Made by a program: the position numbers and the translations under genes. Below, in pieces: positions 15,007-20,848 of a DNA stretch of 20,848 nucleotides. The notes under the pieces are model-generated. The model had not been told where the DNA came from, did no database searches, and saw only the letters and a list, made by a program, of their open reading frames with translations. The stretch comes from Lentimicrobiaceae bacterium (GTDB lineage: Bacteria; Bacteroidota; Bacteroidia; Bacteroidales; WCHB1-69). Each line of letters begins with the position of its first letter. The stretch's first letter is position 1. The stretch is taken from the NCBI GenBank assembly GCA_009787485.1, contig WQWP01000028.1:1-20848 (forward strand). The letters run 5' to 3'.

Positions 15007-16623
15007 TTAAAACTCCCACTTTCCATTTTTGCTATACTTTCCATTTTTTATGATATAGTTTTTACTTAGAAACAGAATATAGTCTTCGCCACCATGAAAA
15101 ACACTATTTATATCTTTAATATTTTTATTGGAAAGTGCTAAATATATGCTCATTCCTTTTTCAGGATTGAAAGGATTTGGTAAACAAGTAATTAATTTAG
15201 TGTTCTTGTCTGTGTACTCTTGGTCTGCATAAATGGTCTGATTTTCTATTCTAAACGGAAATGAAGTGGCATGTTGCTTTAAAAATAGATTACTTTCAAT
15301 TGTTCCGTATGCAACGATACTGTATTCAGATAAATCTGTTCTCAAGGCAATTGTATCTGCAATCCACAAACCTCCTTTTGGCTTAGCAAACGTATTGAAA
15401 ATCTCTAATGCGTACCTTTGTGCTGTTTTTAATGCTTTTTTATCTTTATCTTGAGTTGGATAGATATAAACTATTTTATCGAATCTATGAACAGCATTTA
15501 TTGGACCGTTAAATATTACTTTAACTTCTTTCCAGTACTCTATTTTCTGTAAACTATCTAATAGATTCAACAGTTCGGGATAAAAATCAGAAAAGGTAAT
15601 TTTTTTCTCATCTCTTTGTTTTTCAAAGTCTTTTAACTTTTCAACAAGTGGATCAAGATAAATAAACCCTCTTGATAAATCGTTGTAAAATGTTCTTTTC
15701 GATCTTTCTTCATCTAAATTCAACTCAAACAATCTTATATTAACAGCTCTAATAATATGCTCATTCACACAGTTTTCCCAACTATCATACGCTTGTTTTG
15801 TCATCCTGTCTTTAATTGGTTCAAACAACAGTTCTGAAGATGCTACCCTTTCAGTGTATTTTTCAGATAAGGGATTTACAAAAGAATGTCCGAATTCATG
15901 CCAAACATAATAGGTTAGTCCATTGTTACTTAGATAAGGGATTCCGTTTTTTATTGCAGTAGCTGAAAGACAGGCATAAATATTTTCTTTACCAGCACTA
16001 TCAGTTATTTTTGGTCCATATCCTCCTCTAAATGCTGGCGATACAATGATATTATAACTATCTTGAGTTTCATTAAAATAATCTTCAACGACCTTAACCA
16101 AATCTTTCTCGTCCATACTTGCAATTGTCATATCCAATATTTGATTATAAAATGGAATTTTTTTATTCCAAAATGTTCCAAAATTTGACTTTTCAGCAAA
16201 TTCTTTGATCTCTTTTCTATATTGTTCCAAATTATTTTCACTGTCGGCTCTTTCTATCAAATAATTTGAATAAGGTATATTTAGATTTAATTCAGGAAGT
16301 TGCGATAAGTATAACATAAATGTTACTGGTGCATCGTAACCAAAACCATGTTCTTTCACAAGCAGATCGGTTGTTTTTACAGCTTTATGTGACTTAAATG
16401 ACTTAAAGTATTTGATAACATCCTTACTATAAGACATATTTCTATCTATCACAGGATAATTTGAAATTAATTGAATAGTAGCTAATAATTCCATTCGAGG
16501 ATCAATGGAAATTTGTAATTTTCCGACAAAACGTTCAAGAGGTAGAATGTTTTCGGTTTGAGCCGATACTTGTCCCAAAAATATAATTGTTAGCAGATTT
16601 AATAAGCAAAGGATTCTTCTCAT
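15007..16623 (-). CDS. DUF4932-domain putative zinc metalloprotease, secreted
   Basis: The 538-residue protein starts with a signal peptide (about 1-21, ending VSAQ). The DUF4932-like region follows (about 35-330, opening with ISIDPRMELLATIQLIS). It contains HEFGH at 242-246, the HExxH zinc-binding motif of gluzincin-type proteases, with NEHIIRA at 287-293 offering a third ligand (Glu288). The C-terminal 180 residues form a separate region of unknown fold with many short beta strands. The DUF4932 family is uncharacterised to my knowledge; a peptidase role is inference from the motif. It lies 63 nt after the PIN toxin gene on the same strand and could be read through from it. Confidence 0.7.
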   Translation of the reverse strand: MRRILCLLNLLTIIFLGQVSAQTENILPLERFVGKLQISIDPRMELLATIQLISNYPVIDRNMSYSKDVIKYFKSFKSHKAVKTTDLLVKEHGFGYDAPVTFMLYLSQLPELNLNIPYSNYLIERADSENNLEQYRKEIKEFAEKSNFGTFWNKKIPFYNQILDMTIASMDEKDLVKVVEDYFNETQDSYNIIVSPAFRGGYGPKITDSAGKENIYACLSATAIKNGIPYLSNNGLTYYVWHEFGHSFVNPLSEKYTERVASSELLFEPIKDRMTKQAYDSWENCVNEHIIRAVNIRLFELNLDEERSKRTFYNDLSRGFIYLDPLVEKLKDFEKQRDEKKITFSDFYPELLNLLDSLQKIEYWKEVKVIFNGPINAVHRFDKIVYIYPTQDKDKKALKTAQRYALEIFNTFAKPKGGLWIADTIALRTDLSEYSIVAYGTIESNLFLKQHATSFPFRIENQTIYADQEYTDKNTKLITCLPNPFNPEKGMSIYLALSNKNIKDINSVFHGGEDYILFLSKNYIIKNGKYSKNGKWEF

Positions 16624-16649
16624 ATTAAATTGATTGTTTGATTCTTATC

Positions 16650-16677
16650 GGGTGGCGGGTGGGGGTGGCGGAGTGGC
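16650..16677 (+). repeat. G-rich patch with quadruplex potential
   Basis: G runs of 3, 2, 3, 5, 2 and 2 are separated by single bases, in otherwise AT-rich DNA between the toxin and DUF4932 genes. Only three runs have three or more Gs, so a quadruplex with some two-G steps is possible. The leftward transcript would be C-rich here. Confidence 0.5.
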
Positions 16678-16686
16678 ATAGCAACG

Positions 16687-17097
16687 TCAAATTTTCGTAA
16701 TTAAACTCTTGAAAGTATCAATACTAATAACATTTACTTTTGGGAAAGCAATCTTTTTCAATACATTGAAATGTTTATCATGGGAGATGATACAGGCTGC
16801 ATTTGCGCTAATGGCACAATCAACAAACTTGTTATCATCAGGATCAACGGTAATTAAATTCCATTTGTAATACACTGTAATCGGTACTGTATTGGGAGAA
16901 AGAAGTATTTCCTCCATTACAGTATCCGCAAAAGGTACAGAAAAATAATAAGATAATTTCTCGTGATATTCATCCAATATATCAGTTGTATAACACAAGG
17001 TTATCTTTTTGTCGCGAAATGCCTGCCATAACCAAAAAAAATCGGAATACCCCTGCACTGAGACAAGCAAACAATTTGTATCTAGAACAATTTTCAT
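16687..17097 (-). CDS. PIN-domain toxin (endoribonuclease)
   Basis: The 136-residue protein matches the PIN_3/COG1569 toxin family. The acidic residues for the metal site are in place: Asp6 in VLDTN, Glu43 in ILDEYHE, Asp88 and Asp93 in DPDDNKFVDCA, and Asp107 in ISHDKHF. Such toxins cut RNA when freed from the antitoxin. Its start codon overlaps the stop of the upstream antitoxin gene by 4 nt, the normal order for this type II arrangement. RNA target is unknown. Confidence 0.82.
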   Translation of the reverse strand: MKIVLDTNCLLVSVQGYSDFFWLWQAFRDKKITLCYTTDILDEYHEKLSYYFSVPFADTVMEEILLSPNTVPITVYYKWNLITVDPDDNKFVDCAISANAACIISHDKHFNVLKKIAFPKVNVISIDTFKSLITKI

Positions 17098-17312
17098 TTG
17101 TAAGGTGTTCTAATATGTGTGTTCAACCATTCGTGCATTACTTCGTTGCTCAAATTCTTTTCTTCCCAAATTTTTCTTCCTTCTTCATCCATTTTATTGC
17201 GAACATGAGCCAACCATACCTCTTTCAACTCCTTTAAACTATTTTCGTCTTGATTGTACGAAAACATCCTCAACAACTGTAACTGTGTGGGATTAAAAAC
17301 TGTAGCTTCCAT
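17094..17312 (-). CDS. Antitoxin of the PIN pair
   Basis: This 72-residue protein begins MEATVFNPTQLQLLRMFSY and ends NTHIRTPYK. The layout (NPxQLQLLxMFS opening, LKELK helix, WxEKNLS, HLRTPY-like tail) matches a small antitoxin found ahead of PIN toxins in Bacteroidota, sometimes misnamed in databases. It has no obvious separate DNA-binding domain. It lies directly before the toxin with a 4-nt overlap and has its own promoter. Confidence 0.75.
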   Translation of the reverse strand: MEATVFNPTQLQLLRMFSYNQDENSLKELKEVWLAHVRNKMDEEGRKIWEEKNLSNEVMHEWLNTHIRTPYK

Positions 17313-17337
17313 ATCTTTTAACTTTTGAATTACGACG

Positions 17338-17367
17338 CGAAAATATGTTTTTTTTCAGCTTCACAAA
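17338..17367 (-). promoter_or_regulatory. Promoter of the toxin-antitoxin operon
   Basis: Reading leftward, TTTG (17367-17364), 18 nt, then TATTTTCG (17345-17338) fits the Bacteroidota -33/-7 promoter closely. Transcription would start near 17331, about 19 nt before the antitoxin ATG. Confidence 0.55.
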
Positions 17368-17426
17368 TGCGTTCAGAAATTCGTTATAATTTTCCAAATG
17401 GTATTTTATAATAAATTTTCTGGTTT

Positions 17427-17458
17427 GTTGTATTTGTCTGATTAACAGACATAACAAC
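17427..17458. terminator. Hairpin after the sigma/anti-sigma gene pair
   Basis: TGTCTG (17435-17440) pairs with CAGACA (17446-17451) over a 5-nt loop; GTTGT and ACAAC extend the stem with a bulge. It lies about 50 nt after the stop of the small membrane protein gene. No T run follows on the leftward strand, so termination is only possible. Confidence 0.4.
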
Positions 17459-17507
17459 GCCATATTCGTTTAACATGATAATCCGCATCATCTGCATGCT
17501 AAAAAAG

Positions 17508-17840
17508 CTAACCTCTCTCGTACAACTTTTTCCTAAAATATAAATCTATGAGAGAAAAAACAAATATGATAAAAATAATAACGATATAAATCTTTGCAGG
17601 CATTCCAAAACTAATCTTTAAAGCAGGAAATTTGAAATCAGTATAAAAACAGAGAAAACCTACGGCAAAAGCTCCCAACAAAATACAACCCAATACTTCT
17701 AATATTTTGCTTATAACCAATTTTTCATGCGCTTTTTTATGAACAATATGCATAATATTCATAGCCAACTTAGGCGTCGGCTCTTCCGTAACTTTATCTT
17801 TTAATACCTTGTAAAACAGATTTTTTTCATTCTCATTCAT
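17508..17840 (-). CDS. Small two-helix membrane protein paired with the ECF sigma factor, possible anti-sigma factor
   Basis: The 110-residue protein has a charged N-terminal stretch (1-40) and two membrane helices (about 41-66 and 83-102). It is the second gene of the sigma operon and overlaps the sigma gene by 8 nt, the usual place for an anti-sigma factor. The cytoplasmic N-terminal segment could bind the sigma factor, but it has no recognisable zinc anti-sigma motif (HxxxCxxC) and is short, so the role is inferred from position only. Confidence 0.7.
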   Translation of the reverse strand: MNENEKNLFYKVLKDKVTEEPTPKLAMNIMHIVHKKAHEKLVISKILEVLGCILLGAFAVGFLCFYTDFKFPALKISFGMPAKIYIVIIFIIFVFSLIDLYFRKKLYERG

Positions 17841-18378
17841 AGCTCATCATGTTATATAATTTTTTTCGTATTCTAAAAAGTTTAACCTTTACATTGGCAG
17901 CTGTTTGTGCAGTAATAAAAGCAATTTCATCTATCGTTTTTTGTTGATAATAGTGAAATAAAATAAGCGCATATTCATCTTTTGAAAGCATTTTCAAGGC
18001 TTCATCTAATTGTTGATAACGAAGTTCTGTTTCCTGTTTGTCAAAAAAATCATCAACTTCCGCTACTTCTTCATGAGAAACTATTTCATCATCAAAATAA
18101 GAAAATATTACTTTCCTTTTTCTCAGTGCATTGATAATTAGATTATAAGCAATACGATACAGCCATGTTAGAAATTGCGATTTTTGTTGAAAGCTTTTTA
18201 ATTTGACAAACCCTTTTACAAAAACATCTTGCGTTAAATCTTCCGCTAGCTCGCGATCTTTCGTTAATTGAAATGCCAATTGAAAAATATCTTTGTTGTA
18301 ATTTGTTACGAAATGAGCGTACAAATCGGTTTCTCCTTCCAAAATACGTTCAATAAGCGCAAATTCTTCGTTTTTCAT
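17833..18378 (-). CDS. ECF RNA polymerase sigma factor
   Basis: The 181-residue protein has both sigma regions of the extracytoplasmic function class. Region 2 covers about 10-90 with LAEDLTQDVFVKGF, a typical core-binding signature, and FLTWLYRIAYNLIIN. Region 4 covers about 120-175 with a helix-turn-helix (TIDEIAFITAQTAANVKVKL) that would read the -35 element. It lacks the extra domains of larger ECF types. It is divergent from the gene at 18490 and translationally coupled to a small membrane protein. A matching TGTAACC/GTCAAA promoter sits just upstream and ends next to its start codon, which suggests autoregulation. Confidence 0.88.
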   Translation of the reverse strand: MKNEEFALIERILEGETDLYAHFVTNYNKDIFQLAFQLTKDRELAEDLTQDVFVKGFVKLKSFQQKSQFLTWLYRIAYNLIINALRKRKVIFSYFDDEIVSHEEVAEVDDFFDKQETELRYQQLDEALKMLSKDEYALILFHYYQQKTIDEIAFITAQTAANVKVKLFRIRKKLYNMMSYE

Positions 18379-18383
18379 ATTTT

Positions 18384-18446
18384 ATTTGACACACAAATCT
18401 TTTTTTGGTTACAATTTGTAACCTTTTTTCCGCTTTTGCGTCAAAC
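18384..18446. promoter_or_regulatory. Symmetric divergent ECF-type promoter around a 17-bp palindrome
   Basis: The centre is the perfect palindrome GGTTACAATTTGTAACC (18407-18423). Rightward, TGTAACC (18417-18423), 16 nt, then GTCAAAC (18440-18446). Leftward, TGTAACC (18413-18407), 16 nt, then GTCAAAT (18390-18384). An AAC-containing -35 and a GTC-containing -10 about 16 nt apart are typical of ECF promoters. The leftward transcript would start within a few nt of the sigma ATG at 18378, making it nearly leaderless. Confidence 0.65.
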
Positions 18447-18489
18447 AAGCAAAAATAAACATTAATTATTCACTTAAAAATTTATTATC

Positions 18490-18894
18490 ATGGATGATGT
18501 TTTAATTACCGGAATTGTTTTTTTTGCTATCTACAAAACAATTGAATTATTTGTGCGCCAAAAAGAGCGCAGGCTCATGATCGAAAAAATGAGCGAAATC
18601 TCTCCCGAAGTGTTGCAATCGAATATCGCTTCGCTACGAATTGCCCAAAACAGCGGATTTGCAGGCAATCAATTTTTCTCTCTTCGTTGGGCTGCATTGT
18701 TAATTGGAGGAAGCCTCGGATGGCCCTTAGGCTTGGTGCTTTATAATACGATGCAAAACAATAATGTAGATATGGGTTATGACGCTTATTCGTTAACATT
18801 TGTTGCTTCCATTGCTTTTTGCGCCGGCATTGCAATGCTCATTGTTTATTTAATTGAGTGGAAGGCGAATAAAGATGCAAAGAAAAAGGAATAG
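18490..18894 (+). CDS. Three-helix membrane protein, DUF6249-like
   Basis: The 134-residue protein has membrane helices at about 4-22, 67-85 and 101-123, with a charged linker between the first two (QKERRLMIEKMSEISPE). The IYKTIELFVRQKER start resembles DUF6249-type proteins that occur near ECF sigma genes in Bacteroidota. Function is unknown. It is divergent from the sigma gene and sits behind the rightward half of the symmetric promoter, so it is probably a direct target of that sigma factor, perhaps in envelope stress sensing, which is inference. Confidence 0.72.
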   Translation: MDDVLITGIVFFAIYKTIELFVRQKERRLMIEKMSEISPEVLQSNIASLRIAQNSGFAGNQFFSLRWAALLIGGSLGWPLGLVLYNTMQNNNVDMGYDAYSLTFVASIAFCAGIAMLIVYLIEWKANKDAKKKE

Positions 18895-18912
18895 CAAAAC
18901 GCTATTAAAATG

Positions 18913-18945
18913 AAAAAAGGCTGCCTGAAATGAGCAGCCTTTTTT
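18913..18945. terminator. Two-way intrinsic terminator
   Basis: AAAAAAGGCTGC (18913-18924) pairs perfectly with GCAGCCTTTTTT (18934-18945) over a 9-nt loop. The GC stem is flanked by A and T runs, so it can act for both the rightward membrane protein gene and the leftward PqqD-like gene that converge here. Confidence 0.88.
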
Positions 18946-18963
18946 ATTAAGGTTTAAAAATGA

Positions 18964-19287
18964 TTATGTTTTCAAAAACCCCTGCCTATACAGTTGCAAC
19001 ATAAATTCAGCAATGCGATATTCGTAGTTTTCCTCGTGCTGAAAATGCTCTGCCAACATTTCCGTAATCTTCCCAACGCTTCGGTATCCGTCTATTAAAT
19101 TCCAAACGGCTGTTCCGTGCTCATCTAAACTAATGCGGATGATTGCCGATTTGTTTCTCGGAACAAAATATTTTTGCATGAACTTACTTCTGAAACGGGG
19201 GAAAGTTATCACCGATAACTCTCCCTCTTTTTCAGTAGTAATATGTTTGCCGATTACCGGAATTAAATCAAACAAATTCTGTTTCAT
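18964..19287 (-). CDS. PqqD-like protein (RiPP recognition element fold)
   Basis: The 107-residue protein matches PqqD-type domains. The core RISLDEHGTAVWNLIDGYRS at 51-70 resembles the family pattern of hydrophobic-D-x-x-G-x-x-hydrophobic-W-x-L-hydrophobic-D-G, followed by VGKITEMLAEHF and a closing helix. This winged-helix fold binds leader peptides in RiPP pathways. An N-terminal extension of about 45 residues (including FPRFRSKFMQKYFVPR) is unusual. No radical SAM enzyme or precursor peptide is visible. It starts 12 nt after the OPT transporter gene ends, on the same strand, so the two are probably one operon. Confidence 0.75.
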   Translation of the reverse strand: MKQNLFDLIPVIGKHITTEKEGELSVITFPRFRSKFMQKYFVPRNKSAIIRISLDEHGTAVWNLIDGYRSVGKITEMLAEHFQHEENYEYRIAEFMLQLYRQGFLKT

Positions 19288-19299
19288 TGCTTCTCTAAA

Positions 19300-20848
19300 T
19301 TACTTTACTTCAGCGCCTTTTTTCAACGGAATGGAAACAAGGAAGTATCCGATAATTGCAATAATAAACAGTCCGATAAAATATTGCGGTTGTGTGATGC
19401 CCAACATCTTCGAGAAGAATACATTAAATATAGCAAAAATGGCAACCACCAATCCCATTAACGCCTGTCCGGCTATTAATCCTGAGGCGAGCAAGACGCC
19501 CGTGTTTTCCGTAGTGGTTAATTGCTTTTCGTCGTATTTTCTGCGAGCAGTATATATATCTAAAATGCCTTTAATCAAACCTCCTACAAAGATTGCGCAT
19601 ACTGTGGCGAAAGGTAAGAACATTCCTACAAATATCAACATTGGACTCTTTATTCCCATGAGTATTAAACCTGCGCCCATCAACATACCTGCAATAATTA
19701 ATATCCATGTCATTCCTCCCTCTACTAAGGCAGTTGAGAGATATGCCATAAGAGATGCCTGCGGGGCAGCAAGCTCCTCGCCGCCAAGTCCTGTTCCACC
19801 CATTTTAATATCGCCTTCGTGCAAAATGATGATCACTCCAAAGAGAACAAGTCCTGAAATAACAGCGCCTATAATGTTGCCTGTTTGCATTTTCCAGGGC
19901 GTACCTCCAATAAGGTGCCCGGCTTTTAGGTCTTGGAACATTTCTCCTGCAACTGCGGCAGCTACACAAACAATGGCAGCAACGCCCAAAACAGCTGCTA
20001 TGCCTTCTTTTCCGGAAACGCCACATGCCACCAAAATGAGCCCTGTTACCACTAAAGCAGTGATAGTTAAACCGCTAACGGGGTTACTGCTTGAGCCGAT
20101 AATACCTACTAAGTATCCCGACACGGCAGCAAAAATAAAGGCTAAAACAATCATCACAGTTGAGGTAACAACTGCTACGAGCATAGATGTTTTGAATATA
20201 AAGAAAGTGATAACGAATGTTAATGCAGCAGCTAAACAGATGCCGATTAAAATATAAGCTGATTTCAAATCTTTTTCGGTTCTTTCAACGTTTTTGCTTG
20301 TGCCTTGAGCCGTGTGTTTCAGATCTTTGAATGCACGTGTTAAACCGGCGCCCAAACTTCCACGCATTCTGTACAACGTGAAACAAGCCGCTACTAACAT
20401 TCCGCCAATGGCAACAATACGTACATATTCTCTCCAAACTACGCCGGCTGCATTTTGCCACGCTAATGTTGAATCGGCTGCTACTGCGGCATTTATTTTA
20501 AGTCCGTTAATGAAATCTCCACCCAAAACTGCCAGAAAAAGAGGCACCAACAATCCCCAGGAAAGCACTAAGCCGCTGAAGCTTAAAGATGCCAAGCGAG
20601 GTCCAATGATGTATCCTACACCCAAATATGCGGGGCTTATAGCCGGTCCGCTTGCAAAGAAACCACCTTGCAGGGTTTGTCCGTTTGCCAATGTTGCTGC
20701 GCCTGATTTGAAAAAAGTAGCCCAACCTGTTGCAAAAAGTTTCAACTCTCCTGCAATTTTTACTAAAGCTCCGGCTGCCATTGCTATGAAAAGATATTTT
20801 GAGCCACTTGTTCCGGATTGTCCGGCTTTGTGAATTTCAACTGCGGCA
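19300..20848 (-). CDS. OPT-family oligopeptide transporter, N-terminus outside the window
   Basis: The leftward frame is open from the window edge at 20848 to the stop at 19300, at least 515 residues of an inner membrane protein in the OPT (oligopeptide transporter) family. Typical stretches are VGYIIGPRLASLSFSG followed by LVLSWGLLVPLF near the visible start, and many further helices; the end YFLVSIPLKKGAEVK follows the last helix. OPT proteins move small peptides or metal-chelate compounds, probably driven by protons; the substrate here is unknown. The internal ATG at 20781 is not the start, because upstream codons (for example KYLFIA) continue the same protein. Confidence 0.85.
   Translation of the reverse strand, partial: AAVEIHKAGQSGTSGSKYLFIAMAAGALVKIAGELKLFATGWATFFKSGAATLANGQTLQGGFFASGPAISPAYLGVGYIIGPRLASLSFSGLVLSWGLLVPLFLAVLGGDFINGLKINAAVAADSTLAWQNAAGVVWREYVRIVAIGGMLVAACFTLYRMRGSLGAGLTRAFKDLKHTAQGTSKNVERTEKDLKSAYILIGICLAAALTFVITFFIFKTSMLVAVVTSTVMIVLAFIFAAVSGYLVGIIGSSSNPVSGLTITALVVTGLILVACGVSGKEGIAAVLGVAAIVCVAAAVAGEMFQDLKAGHLIGGTPWKMQTGNIIGAVISGLVLFGVIIILHEGDIKMGGTGLGGEELAAPQASLMAYLSTALVEGGMTWILIIAGMLMGAGLILMGIKSPMLIFVGMFLPFATVCAIFVGGLIKGILDIYTARRKYDEKQLTTTENTGVLLASGLIAGQALMGLVVAIFAIFNVFFSKMLGITQPQYFIGLFIIAIIGYFLVSIPLKKGAEVK

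Noticed and set aside
19133..20257. Long rightward open frame opposite the OPT and PqqD-like genes
   Set aside because: It is antisense to two well-supported genes, is dominated by Pro, Ala, Ile, Thr and Lys as expected of a shadow of hydrophobic helices, and resembles no known family.
20779..20781. ATG at 20781 as the OPT gene start
   Set aside because: The frame continues to the window edge with protein-like transporter sequence; a complete OPT protein is longer.

Overview
This AT-rich window looks like a chromosomal segment of a member of the Bacteroidota. The evidence is the gene families present (a SusC/TonB-type receptor with a carboxypeptidase-like N-terminal domain, a DUF4932 protein, an AAA_14/DUF4143 ATPase, a Bacteroidota-type PIN toxin pair), the absence of clear Shine-Dalgarno sequences, and repeated matches to the Bacteroidota -7 promoter element TAnnTTTG (or TATTTTCG) 10-30 nt ahead of start codons. 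I see no rRNA, tRNA, CRISPR array, transposase or phage gene. Genus cannot be told from the sequence alone.

Layout. 1-92: the 5' end of a leftward tsaE-like gene. 217-3426: a rightward lipoprotein and TonB-dependent receptor pair, the receptor having a striking pure-pyrimidine signal-peptide region. 3413-5488: leftward ComEC, overlapping the receptor gene tail to tail. 5489-7146: a repeat-bearing intergenic region, then an AAA_14/DUF4143 ATPase gene bracketed by two related hairpins. 7253-12109: a tight four-gene rightward operon (P2-type cation ATPase, phosphatidylserine synthase, LOG-family hydrolase, EamA transporter) whose start and stop codons overlap. 12205-13467: a secreted TPR protein. 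A large imperfect palindrome then separates it from a leftward HAD phosphatase (13543-14400). 14459-14753: a truncated dinD remnant. 15007-17312: a leftward DUF4932 putative metalloprotease plus a PIN toxin-antitoxin pair. 17508-18894: an ECF sigma factor with a small membrane protein, divergent from another small membrane protein across a symmetric promoter. 18964-20848: a leftward OPT oligopeptide transporter (incomplete) followed by a PqqD-like protein.

How genes work together. The clearest unit is the ECF sigma module: a perfect 17-bp palindrome lies between sigma and the divergent gene, and each arm supplies a TGTAACC element exactly 16 nt before a GTCAAA element on its own strand. This suggests one sigma factor autoregulates and co-activates both sides. 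The P-type ATPase operon joins cation transport, phospholipid synthesis and nucleotide-monophosphate hydrolysis by translational coupling. The OPT and PqqD-like genes, 12 nt apart, probably form one operon.

The window is rich in short repeats of different types: a 51-nt homopyrimidine run, a CTCTGTGT cluster, gene-flanking hairpins, a 30-bp perfect palindrome inside a coding sequence, an AATCCTG/AATCTTG palindrome, a G-rich patch, and two 8-nt homopolymers in coding sequence. The most promising leads are the hairpin-bracketed ATPase and the symmetric ECF promoter.
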